Shown in pieces: positions 1-6,957 of a stretch of DNA of 42,244 nt. The notes below the pieces were generated by a model. That model was given only the letters and a program-made list of their open reading frames with translations, had not been told where the DNA came from and ran no database searches. Numbering within the stretch: position 1 is the first letter of the stretch; each line of letters opens with the position of its first letter. The position numbers and the translations under genes are program-made. This DNA comes from Bacteroidota bacterium (GTDB lineage Bacteria > Bacteroidota > Rhodothermia > Rhodothermales > UBA10348): NCBI GenBank assembly GCA_022567305.1, contig JADFHF010000031.1:1-42244 (forward strand), given 5' to 3'.

Positions 1-2062
1 CATACTCATGCCTTTGGAGCGGGTACTCCCGCGGCCTCCATTCTTGCCCATGGTGTCGGAATTTGGTTGCCCCGGTAGCGGTAGCGCTCAATCTTGACGG
101 CTTGCGGCCGGAACAACTCCACCCCCTCGCTGCGAATCTCCCAGCCCGGGAGGTGGCGACTTACCAATCGGTGCATACCCATTCCGTTGTGTCGTTTACG
201 GAGCCAGCTCAAGATTCTACGGAATACGAAAGAATCGAGGTAGCTAAACGCCCGTTTGCAGACACCATGACGGAAGTAGTTGCACCATCGATTCGGCGCA
301 GCAGATCGGCAAATGTTCGATGCATAGCGCCGCGAGTCAGCGAACGCACCTTGTCCTTGATGGCGGCAAGCGCCCTCTTAGACGGGTAGGTATAGATCGC
401 CCACTTGTCGGCTCGACTTCGCCATGCCTGGCGCTGTATGCGCCACCCAAGGAAGTCGAATCCCTCGCTGATGTGACAGATTCTCGTCTTCTCGGCCGAC
501 AGGCGAAGACCCATCGGGGCGAGTACACCGCTGACCTCGTCCCATAGCGCTTCCACATCGGATCGTTGGCCGTGGACGAGAATCACGAAGTCATCCGCAT
601 AACGGACAAGCTTCATGACCGCGCCACCAGCCATTCGATGCCTGGAGCGTTCTCCTCTGGATCCGAGTGCCGCCCATTTGGCGGCGAAGTACTCGTCCAG
701 AACGGAAAGGGCGATGTTACTGAGCAGCGGCGAAAGAATTCCGCCTTGCGGAGTACCGGTGTACGTATCGCGATTCAGGCCTTCCTCGGTGAGGATGCCC
801 GCCCGCAAGAACGCCTTTACCCAGCCAAGGACCCGTTTGTCTCCGATCCGGAGACGCACACGGCTCATCAGAGCCGTATGGTCTATCTCGTCGAAGCACG
901 CCTTGATGTCTCCCTCGAATACCCACTCGTAGTTCTTCGGCGGTGATGCGAGGGAGTGTATCTCAGCGATGGCGTCCTGAGCTCTTCGTTTTGGACGAAA
1001 GCCGTACGATGACGGCCGGAAGTCCGCTTCAAAGATGGGTTCGAGCACCAGTTTCAACGAAGCCTGCACAACACGGTCGGCGGTCGTCGGAATTCCGAGA
1101 CTTCGGAGTTTACCTCCGGTCTTTGGAATCGTCTTCTCTCGCACGCGCTGAGGGACGAATCGTCCTGCTTTGAGATCGCCTCGAAGCCGGATCAGCAGTC
1201 TCTCAGCGCCGGGTCCAATGGATCGCGGAGCGATACCATCGATACCTGCCGTTCGTGCACCCTTGTTGCCCCGCACCCGGTTCCACGCTACCGCGAGGAA
1301 AGCCGGGTCATAAACGAGGTTTGCTAAATCATCAAACCGGCGACCGGGGTCGACCCCGGCCCATTGGTGCAGCTTCGTCTGCAGACCGAGTACCCGGGCC
1401 TTTGCCTCTTCGAGGCTTGGCCACGGTGCGCTGATATTCATCGGCGTCCTCCTCGGTCTGTTTGGATGCTACAAGCATGCTGGACCCCTTCGCCAGCGCC
1501 GCTTGGCGGCGCGTGTAGCCGGCTTTCCCGGCCTCGGACTACTACGGGTCCTCCGCCCCACTCCGGCAGCATCAGCTGGCAACGAGCCTTCCCGCCGGAC
1601 CGCCAAAAGCGGATCGGGACGGGGGCTATCGGAGTGGTTCCCACGTTCACTCTCAAACCACTTGACAGGGTCGGCACCCAACTATGCTCCTGCAACATCG
1701 TCACGGCTACGCCGCAGACATTCACCGTGACCTCCCGGTCGACCGGTCTAACCGACCAAAGAGTTTTCCGCGCGTTAAAGCACGGATACGCGCTGCCACC
1801 CAGCCCATATCTGTCAGGTTGGAGCTGGTGCGTGAATTTAGGGGCTTTATATCGCTGGTTCCTCACGTATGCCTTTCTGTCTTGCTTGCCGGACCCGGAC
1901 CATCTGACAGTGCTGGTCCGTCCCGTCGTTGTCAGGGCTGCTTTCAGCCTCCCCCTCGTCCCAGGGATCGGGTTACCCTCAGTTTCTTTTGGCCCGCTGC
2001 GACGGGCCAGTGGTAGCGGTCTCGCACCGCTACATGGTTAAAAAAAGCGCCTCGTGGCGCAC
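1..2062 (-). mobile_element. Group II intron, 3' end outside window
   Basis: On the minus strand the 5' end can be placed at 2062, where GTGCGCC begins. This is the usual GUGCG start of bacterial group II introns, and here it opens a GCGCC/GGCGC hairpin. About 620 nt of structured, gene-free RNA sequence (2062 to 1442) follow before the encoded maturase, as expected for domains I-IV. It includes a GTAGCGGT/ACCGCTAC hairpin near 2016-2036. Domains V/VI and the 3' splice site should lie below position 1 and are not visible. The encoded protein is frameshifted, so the intron is probably unable to move by itself. The 5' boundary rests on motif reading only; a second GTGCG about 30 nt inside is a weaker alternative. 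Confidence 0.6.
6..1441 (-). pseudogene. ltrA: Frameshifted group II intron reverse transcriptase/maturase
   Basis: The first 410 codons (1441 down to 209) encode an intron-encoded reverse transcriptase. The RT fingers and palm include the TPQGGILSPLLSN block and the YADD catalytic motif (VRYADDFVIL), followed by the start of the maturase X domain (EGFDFLGWRIQ). At about position 288 the frame breaks. The next frame continues with WCNYFRHGV, then a basic stretch with WLRKRHNGMGMHRL, and ends with YRYRGNQIPTPW at position 6, which are the usual C-terminal maturase blocks. The residues normally between LLRRI and GWCNYF (about five) are missing, so a small deletion of roughly 14-17 nt probably caused the shift. 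The start is supported by AGGAGG seven bases upstream of ATG. The product would lack part of the maturase domain and its C-terminal region and is probably inactive. Confidence 0.85.
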
Positions 2063-2237
2063 CGACCGCCTCTCGCACCACGCTCATCAGATCCAGTTGA
2101 AAGGAGAATCCATCTGGAAAAAGCTCGGCCGGGCCTCGCTGAAACAGCCTGTGGAAAACAAGGAGAAACCCGAGTAACTTACGACCGCTTCAAATCGGAA
2201 TTGAGGCGGGGAATACTCGTGACCCAGGTGGGGAATT

Positions 2238-2384
2238 GTGCTGGCCCCTGACAGGTTTGATCTAGGAGCAATTCAGGATGTTCTCAAGCATGGCGATCGC
2301 TCCACGACCGAGGTCTACATCCAGAGAATGCGTGCTGGGAGATTTGATGACGATCTCATCTCAGCTCTAGAGAGATCCATATGA
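2238..2384 (+). pseudogene. C-terminal fragment of a tyrosine recombinase/integrase
   Basis: An open frame without a plausible start ends at the TGA 2382-2384. It reads LGAIQDVLKHGDRSTTEVYIQR and then an acidic tail. This matches the last catalytic block of phage-type integrases: the L-G-H-x-S-x-x-T-T-x-x-Y region with the tyrosine nucleophile. The N-terminal and central parts are absent, and the group II intron begins about 175 nt upstream. It is therefore a relic. It may mark the end of an old integrated element whose other parts have been lost. Confidence 0.55.
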
Positions 2385-2409
2385 CTTGCAACGTTGACAG
2401 CCTAAATTA

Positions 2410-2460
2410 TTGATATGGCTCAACGATAGGCTGAATCTTCTCTCGTCTTGACACAGTCAT
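2410..2460 (+). repeat. Imperfect direct repeat, copy 1
   Basis: About 50 nt starting at GATATGGCTCAACGATAGG match copy 2 at 3873-3923 with only a handful of substitutions, mostly transitions. The shared block contains a TTGACA hexamer near its end. The two copies flank the SGNH hydrolase gene and a GIY-YIG-like remnant, so they may be the ends of a duplicated or inserted segment. Confidence 0.6.
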
Positions 2461-2476
2461 CTGGTCGAATTAGATA
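2448..2476 (+). promoter_or_regulatory. Possible sigma-70-like promoter in repeat copy 1
   Basis: TTGACA (2448-2453), a 17-nt spacer and TAGATA (2471-2476) form a reasonable promoter. It sits in the repeat also found upstream of hicB but points into the 3' end of the SGNH gene on the opposite strand. It has no clear gene to drive, so it may be a leftover or make antisense RNA. Confidence 0.3.
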
Positions 2477-2487
2477 TGCTCAACGCG

Positions 2488-3495
2488 CTACGAATCTCCT
2501 TCATCAACCATCGGCTCGTGAAGAATCATCAGAAGTTCGCTGCCGAGTGCCTCCCCAACCAATCGATGGCCCTCAGTCGTGAAATGAACCTCATCGATAA
2601 ACGCACGCTCGAGATTTACGCCACTGGAAAATACCGCTGCGACGTCCATGATTTGGACACCGAGGCCTTCAAGCAAACGGAGCACATCGGCGGCCTCAGC
2701 GGGAAAGGATAGAAGCCGGTTTCCTACCCTGCGCGGTGTGATTCCGGCAACCACTGGAATGCCGTCGCGTAGGGCGATTTGAACTGCTTGTTCGAGCGCC
2801 CGGAGGTTCTTTCGCGTACGATCAGCTAGAACGGTCTCATAGAATTGTTCGTATCCTGCCGGCGTTTCGGGGCTGATGAATTCTTCACCCGCCGCTGACG
2901 TCTGCTCGCGGAAGGAGGTAAGCCACCTGGTTCGGATGACGTGATCAATTACTTCGACAAGGGCGAACAACGGACGTTTGTTGGGAGGCCAGAGTAACCC
3001 AGATGCCGCATAGGCTCTGTACGCGTCGTTCCACGGAAACAGCCAAACAACGACATCCACAGAGTCCTGCCACTGCATGAAAATCTCTGCCTGATTCGAG
3101 AGGCTGGTACCGTTCACGCCGGAATTCATGGCGTAAATTTCCAAGCCAGTGTTCCGTAGGACATCAGCTGCGACTTCCGAGAAAAGCTTCTCATCATCCA
3201 CTGAGCTTCCTCCCCATGTCACAGAATCACCGAGGTAGAGAATTCGAAGTGCATTCTCGGAATCCGGTCCCTTTGACCGGAATCCATTTACGTCAATCGT
3301 TACGGTCGATCCTTTTAATCGACTGACATGCTGGTTCGGCAGTGGTCGAAGCCCTCCCCAGGCACTGTTGTAATAGATGATGGGATCACCCAGTCCGATT
3401 GCTCTAGCAGAAAACTCCAGCGCGATCAGAATGATTACACACACCAGCACGCTGTATCCCGATTTCAGAAGGATGGATTTGAGTCTCTTGGTCAC
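2488..3495 (-). CDS. Membrane-anchored SGNH/GDSL-family hydrolase
   Basis: This 335-residue protein has one hydrophobic segment near the N-terminus (about residues 13-32), so it is probably anchored in the inner membrane with the catalytic domain outside. Block I is YLGDSVTWGG, with the likely nucleophile Ser91. NSGVNGTS supplies the oxyanion-hole Gly/Asn region. DEVHFTTEGH near residues 307-316 supplies the D-x-x-H acid/base pair. The triad therefore looks complete. Such proteins hydrolyse esters, often acetyl groups on polysaccharides, but the substrate here cannot be read. The gene stands alone between two copies of an imperfect repeat and next to mobile-element relics, so it may be acquired. 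Confidence 0.75.
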   Translation of the reverse strand: MTKRLKSILLKSGYSVLVCVIILIALEFSARAIGLGDPIIYYNSAWGGLRPLPNQHVSRLKGSTVTIDVNGFRSKGPDSENALRILYLGDSVTWGGSSVDDEKLFSEVAADVLRNTGLEIYAMNSGVNGTSLSNQAEIFMQWQDSVDVVVWLFPWNDAYRAYAASGLLWPPNKRPLFALVEVIDHVIRTRWLTSFREQTSAAGEEFISPETPAGYEQFYETVLADRTRKNLRALEQAVQIALRDGIPVVAGITPRRVGNRLLSFPAEAADVLRLLEGLGVQIMDVAAVFSSGVNLERAFIDEVHFTTEGHRLVGEALGSELLMILHEPMVDEGDS

Positions 3496-3579
3496 AGGTA
3501 GAATGGATAAACAGTTCCTGAGAAACTAAGACATTGAATACGTTCACACTCACGCAGAGTAGTATAGAAGGATAAAGGG

Positions 3580-3825
3580 CTACGAATATCCCTTGTCGTC
3601 TTCCCACTTTCTAGCGGCGTCTTCTGTTGTTCGACGACCGACTTGCTTTATGTGTCCATTAGGCCACTTCGCTTGGTGCTCCGCTTCGCGTCGCTCCAAG
3701 TCGTTAGTGATTCCGCCGTGGACAATCTTGTTTCCAACCTTGAACTGATACTTGTAAGTATCTCGCTTCGTGCTAATTCTTCCGTCTCCGATTGCTCGTT
3801 TCGTATGGTCTCTGCACCTTCGAAA
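3580..3825 (-). pseudogene. GIY-YIG-like small protein, no canonical start
   Basis: A minus-strand frame ending at TAG (3580-3582) reads YKYQFKVGNKIVHGGITNDL, then ERREAEHQ, WPNGHIKQVGRRTT and AARKWE. GGITNDLERREAEH resembles the GIY-YIG endonuclease core (x-x-G-I-T-N-D-L-x-x-R-x-x-E-H), and I recognise the pattern as that of a small widespread uncharacterised protein. No ATG, GTG or TTG lies between the upstream in-frame stop (3826-3828) and the conserved region. The start is therefore either lost or a rare codon such as ATT at about 3777. Its reading frame is otherwise clean for more than 65 codons, so decay would be recent. Confidence 0.5.
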
Positions 3826-3872
3826 TCACACTCTCACAGAAGGTTCCGTACTTGTTAGACACCCGAAATCGT

Positions 3873-3923
3873 TGACATGGCTCAACGACAGGCCGAATCC
3901 TCTCACGTCTTGACACCGGAGGA
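3873..3923 (+). repeat. Imperfect direct repeat, copy 2
   Basis: Partner of the repeat at 2410-2460. It begins GACATGGCTCAACGACAGG and carries the TTGACA hexamer of the hicB promoter. It lies immediately upstream of the toxin-antitoxin pair. Confidence 0.6.
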
Positions 3924-3937
3924 GATCTTGCTAATCT
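3910..3937 (+). promoter_or_regulatory. Probable hicBA promoter
   Basis: TTGACA (3910-3915), a 16-nt spacer and TAATCT (3932-3937) lie just upstream of hicB. The expected transcription start near 3944 would leave only about 3 nt before the ATG at 3947, so the mRNA may be nearly leaderless. No Shine-Dalgarno sequence sits at a normal distance. HicB proteins typically repress their own promoter. Confidence 0.45.
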
Positions 3938-3946
3938 GGACGTGTT

Positions 3947-4168
3947 ATGAAAACAACTTTCAACGTAGTTGTCGAGCGCGACACAGAAGGCTACTTAATA
4001 GCCAGCGTTCCCGAGCTATTAGGCTGCCACACGCAGGCGAAATCTTTAGATGTTCTGGAAGAGCGTGTTGTTGAAGCGATCATGCTGTGTATAGAAGAGC
4101 AAGGAGGACGACCGAAAGATGAGATACAGGAATACTATGGCAACTTTCGGGTAACTGTCCCTGCATGA
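3947..4168 (+). CDS. hicB: HicB-family antitoxin
   Basis: This 73-residue protein has the HicB fold signature: a strand with MKTTFNVVVERDTEGYLIAS, then VPELLGCHTQAKSLDVLEERV and an amphipathic helix through VVEAIMLCIEEQ. The Pxx-LxGC-x-Tx-(A/G) pattern is typical of partial RNase-H-like HicB antitoxins. It lacks a separate C-terminal DNA-binding domain, as short HicB proteins often do. Its stop overlaps the start of hicA (ATGA at 4165-4168), so the pair is translationally coupled, antitoxin first. It should neutralise the HicA mRNA interferase by direct binding. Confidence 0.88.
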   Translation: MKTTFNVVVERDTEGYLIASVPELLGCHTQAKSLDVLEERVVEAIMLCIEEQGGRPKDEIQEYYGNFRVTVPA

Positions 4169-4389
4169 GCCGCCTGCCACGAATGGCAGGTACAAAAGTA
4201 ATTTCAGCTCTCAAAAAAGCTGGCTTCTTCGTGGCACGGATTAAAGGCGCACATCATTTTCTCCGGCACAGAGACGGAAGAACCACTGTCGTGCCCGTCC
4301 TCAGTGGGGAAGTCATCAGACCAACACTCCTTACAAAAATCCTCCGCGATTGTGACCTTACGAAGGAGGATTTCGAGGGACTGTTATAA
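4165..4389 (+). CDS. hicA: HicA-family mRNA interferase toxin
   Basis: This 74-residue double-stranded-RNA-binding-like toxin begins MSRLPRMAGTKVISALKKAGF and carries the G-x-H-H motif (KGAHHFLRH) with the catalytic histidine, followed by TTVVPVLSGEVIRPTLLTKIL. Length and motifs fit the HicA family, which cleaves mRNA independently of the ribosome. It overlaps hicB by 4 nt. Usual HicA proteins have VPxHxGExI; here the middle residue is Leu, a small change. The pair sits among integrase and GIY-YIG remnants, a common setting for toxin-antitoxin modules on mobile DNA. Confidence 0.88.
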   Translation: MSRLPRMAGTKVISALKKAGFFVARIKGAHHFLRHRDGRTTVVPVLSGEVIRPTLLTKILRDCDLTKEDFEGLL

Positions 4390-4442
4390 AAAGAAGGATG
4401 TAAATTGGCGAAAAACGGGCGTTTATTTGGTACAATGAGCGT

Positions 4443-5147
4443 ATGAGAAAGAGAGCACTATCTTTGAGGATCAGTGATCGCGGATGGAAATGGATCTTAG
4501 GCATCGCCCTGTTTGTAGCGGTACTCGTAGTAACGGGCTTTACCGTCCTGGATCACGCTCCAAATCTCTACCTAAATGTCCCGCCAGCTACCGATGAGGG
4601 CAACGAAGGAGTTGTAGAGGAGAGGACCCCGAATACTTCTCCTAACAGAGTAGAAACCGATGAAGAGACTGAATCGAAAGAAAAGATCGGCACATCCACC
4701 TGGGTGCCACATTCAGAAGAAAACATTGATACCTCTAATTGGCTGACCTACACGAATGAGAAATATGGATTCGAGATTAGCTATCCAAACACTTGGACCT
4801 ATAATGAGAACTGGGGGCTTTGGCACTCTATTCCTTCGATTGTTACTCTCATTAGCACAAAGACAAAAAGAGCAATTGAATTCCCTACAAACCCAAAATA
4901 TCTAACCCCCGAGAAGTCAGGTGAAATAAGTATTTACTTCTATCCAAATTATCAAGACTCGAAGTTCATAGGCCCCAATGTATTAAGCTGTGCTTTGGGG
5001 TGGCCTGAAGAATGGCAACGGCATATTTTGTCGAGTATCTCAAACCAGAGACAATTCTTTCATACGTTCACTACGAGGGCTTGCCGGCCCTTAAACGCAG
5101 GCGCCTTTGGTTCGTCTATGTTCAAGATCTTCTTGATTGGCAGATAG
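4443..5147 (+). CDS. Membrane-anchored protein of unknown function, disrupted 3' end
   Basis: This 234-codon frame has a single transmembrane segment at residues 16-37, a long acidic and Thr/Ser-rich linker (to about residue 95), and then a small domain starting YTNEKYGFEISYPNTWTY. That phrase is typical of PsbP-like or lipoprotein domains common in Patescibacteria (CPR) and some Firmicutes; the comparison is from memory. The body of the gene is visibly AT-rich and unlike its neighbours. The C-terminus after about residue 200 appears foreign, because the DNA from 5105 on encodes a GIY-YIG-like remnant in another frame. The gene is probably truncated by a recombination junction. No function is assigned. 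Confidence 0.45.
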   Translation: MRKRALSLRISDRGWKWILGIALFVAVLVVTGFTVLDHAPNLYLNVPPATDEGNEGVVEERTPNTSPNRVETDEETESKEKIGTSTWVPHSEENIDTSNWLTYTNEKYGFEISYPNTWTYNENWGLWHSIPSIVTLISTKTKRAIEFPTNPKYLTPEKSGEISIYFYPNYQDSKFIGPNVLSCALGWPEEWQRHILSSISNQRQFFHTFTTRACRPLNAGAFGSSMFKIFLIGR

Positions 5148-5235
5148 GGCTTATCGGGCATGCTTCGACCAAAAAACAGGGAATCAGCAATGTCGTTCCA
5201 CCTAGACACCGACAAAACGCGTTTGTACGAATGGC
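5100..5235 (+). pseudogene. Possible GIY-YIG endonuclease remnant
   Basis: In the frame from 5012 the translation includes LWFVYVQDLLDWQIGLIGHA followed by STKKQ and, later, PPRHRQNAF. This resembles the N-terminus of small GIY-YIG nucleases (WFVYVLxS...YIGHASxLxxR...HN...RHRPW) with small frame and codon losses. It stops at the ssrA fragment. The assignment is tentative: the motif is recognisable but degraded. Confidence 0.3.
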
Positions 5236-5271
5236 GGCTGAACAGAATCGACTTCCTCAGCAGAATCCTGA

Positions 5272-5368
5272 CGAACCCGGGTCCGAATGAATGTTCAGGC
5301 AAGCGTCTACGTGTGTAGCCCTCCTCATTAAATGCTCACGCACTCCGTAGGCCGGATGGCCAGGCAAG
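5272..5368 (-). repeat. Displaced 3' fragment of the tmRNA gene (attL-like)
   Basis: Positions 5272-5325 are identical to 9642-9695 of the intact tmRNA. After one inserted base, 5327-5339 matches 9696-9708, and 5341-5368 matches 9709-9736 at roughly 70%. On the minus strand this covers the region upstream of the T arm down to the T loop; the last 19 nt of the gene (the rest of the T stem, acceptor strand and CCA) are missing at 5271. This is what remains when an element integrates in ssrA, supplies a new 3' part and displaces the old one. The mismatches away from the T arm suggest the two copies come from different genomes. Confidence 0.75.
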
Positions 5369-5380
5369 GTAAATCTTGCT

Positions 5381-5708
5381 ATGCTTGGGTGGGCCACAGA
5401 AGGACTGATCGTGCATTCGGACCGGGACCCATCGGCGATCGGAGATCGCCTTAGACGAGTCACGATTATCTGCGATAGCTTCTCGTCGAAGACGTCGCGC
5501 GGATCTCGTACTCGGAATGCGGCTGCAAAAACAATCCTCGGATCGAGTCCGTTTGGGGTCGCAAGAAGCCGAAAAACTCACGGAGCTTAACAGCATCATC
5601 GAGAAACGAATAACCTCTTACAACATCCGGCGGCAACACTCGATGATAGGAAATCGGCAACCGCTGCCCTATCTACTCACCAAACGGGAAGATACTGGCT
5701 CTCCGTGA
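5381..5708 (+). pseudogene. Degraded IS3-family transposase OrfB remnant
   Basis: Three frames together give the end of a DDE integrase-core transposase. EGLIVHSDRDPSAIGD corresponds to the conserved HSDRG block, NPRIESVWGR (other frame, near 5537-5566) to the block with the catalytic Glu, and RITSYNIRRQHSMIGNRQPL to the terminal YN-x-x-R-x-H-S block. Frameshifts separate the blocks and the HSDRG Gly is changed to Asp. The N-terminal half and the inverted repeats were not found. It is a relic at the left edge of the island. Confidence 0.6.
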
Positions 5709-5830
5709 GCCAAAACCGGCTCCTAAATCACTACGAAAATTGGGGCCTGGTTCCGATGGTGGCCCACCTTGTTGTGGAAGAAATCAAACGAAATGAAGAG
5801 GTTTTCTTTGAACAGAACCCATTTATCTAG
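5705..5830 (+). pseudogene. Short reading frame, probable C-terminal gene stub, upstream of ino1
   Basis: From a possible GTG at 5705 the frame reads NRLLNHYENWGLVPMVAHLV and VEEIKRNEEVFFEQNPFI to TAG 5828-5830, 26 nt before the inositol-phosphate synthase start. Amino-acid use looks like real protein, but upstream the frame runs into the IS3 remnant. It is probably the 3' end of a gene that headed the same operon and was cut off by the insertion, or a 41-residue protein. I do not recognise the family. Confidence 0.3.
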
Positions 5831-5856
5831 AGAATTTAGAGGAGACAAATAAAGCT

Positions 5857-6957
5857 ATGGACAACATAAAAATCGCTATTGTTGGAGTTGGAAATTGCGC
5901 CTGTTCTTTGATACAGGGCATCCACTACTACCGGGAAAAGTCCCCGCAAAATGCCACTGGCCTGATGCATTGGGAGATTGGAGGGTACACACCTGGCGAT
6001 ATCGAGGTCGTTGCGGCTTTCGATGTCGACAAGCGTAAAGTCGGCACTGATGTCCACGAGGCCATTTTCTCCGATCCCAACTGTACGGCGGTTTTCTGTC
6101 CCGACGTCCCCAAATCCGGAGTTGCCGTTCAAATGGGGAGGGTCCTGGATGGGTTTTCGGAACACATGAATCATTACGATGAAAAACGTACGTTTGTGCT
6201 TGCAAACGAGCCGGAGCAGACCGAAGAAGAAATCGTCAAAATACTGAAGGACTCCGGCGCTGAAATTCTTTTGAACTACCTCCCGGTCGGTTCCGAGGAG
6301 GCGACCCGGTTTTATGCCGATTGTGTGCTGAAGGCCGGTTTGGCGTTCGTCAACAATATTCCGGTTTTTATCGCCAGTGATCCTGAAGGATCCTGGGCAA
6401 GGCGTTTTGAAGAAGCCGGTCTCCCTCTAATCGGCGATGACATCAAGGCCCAGTTGGGGGCGACCATTACCCACCGCGCGTTGACTGATCTGTTTGCAAA
6501 GCGCGGGGTCAAACTGGAGCGAACCTACCAGCTCAATACCGGCGGCAATACCGACTTTCTCAACATGCTCGACCAGACTCGTCTGGCTTCCAAGAGAGTG
6601 TCCAAGACCGAGGCGGTGCAGGCAGTAGCCGCCCGACGTTTGGAGGATGACAACATCCATGTCGGTCCCAGTGATTATGTGCCCTGGCAGAACGATAATA
6701 AGGTCTGTTTCATCCGCATGGAGGGGAAGCTGTTTGGTGATGTGCCTATGAATCTCGAGTTGCGTTTGTCGGTGGAGGATTCGCCCAACTCGGCGGGAGT
6801 GGCGATCGATTCCATCCGGTGCGCCAAGCTGGCCTTGAGCCGTGGACAGGGAGGCATACTGAAAGCGCCATCGGCCTATTTCTGCAAACATCCACTGCAG
6901 CAGTTCACCGACGATGAAGCATTCCAGATGATAGAGCATTTTATTCATGGCGACTGA
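5857..6957 (+). CDS. ino1: L-myo-inositol-1-phosphate synthase
   Basis: This 366-residue enzyme is of the short, actinobacterial/archaeal type. It converts glucose 6-phosphate to L-myo-inositol 1-phosphate with NAD as internal redox cofactor (EC 5.5.1.4). The N-terminus has the Rossmann dinucleotide motif IAIVGVGNCACSLIQG. Further signatures are YTPGDIEVVAAFDVDKRKVG, NYLPVGSEEA, the GDDIKAQLGATITHR block and the QLNTGGNTDFLNM block that contacts the substrate phosphate. The C-terminal GPSDYVPWQNDNK segment is also conserved. A GAGGAGA box lies 12 nt upstream of the ATG. Its 3' end overlaps the next gene by 11 nt, so the two are cotranscribed. In this context it should feed DIP solute synthesis rather than phosphatidylinositol synthesis. 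Confidence 0.95.
   Translation: MDNIKIAIVGVGNCACSLIQGIHYYREKSPQNATGLMHWEIGGYTPGDIEVVAAFDVDKRKVGTDVHEAIFSDPNCTAVFCPDVPKSGVAVQMGRVLDGFSEHMNHYDEKRTFVLANEPEQTEEEIVKILKDSGAEILLNYLPVGSEEATRFYADCVLKAGLAFVNNIPVFIASDPEGSWARRFEEAGLPLIGDDIKAQLGATITHRALTDLFAKRGVKLERTYQLNTGGNTDFLNMLDQTRLASKRVSKTEAVQAVAARRLEDDNIHVGPSDYVPWQNDNKVCFIRMEGKLFGDVPMNLELRLSVEDSPNSAGVAIDSIRCAKLALSRGQGGILKAPSAYFCKHPLQQFTDDEAFQMIEHFIHGD

Noticed and set aside
1364-2041. 225-codon open frame on the plus strand
   Set aside because: It runs antisense to the intron's 5' RNA region and the maturase start, has no motif, and its low-complexity Pro/Ser/Arg content fits a chance frame in GC-rich structured RNA sequence.
2476-2712. 78-codon plus-strand frame
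   Set aside because: It is antisense to the SGNH hydrolase 3' end, where catalytic motifs are clear on the minus strand.
3643-3858. 71-codon plus-strand frame
   Set aside because: It is the shadow of the GIY-YIG-like minus-strand frame, which has recognisable motifs.
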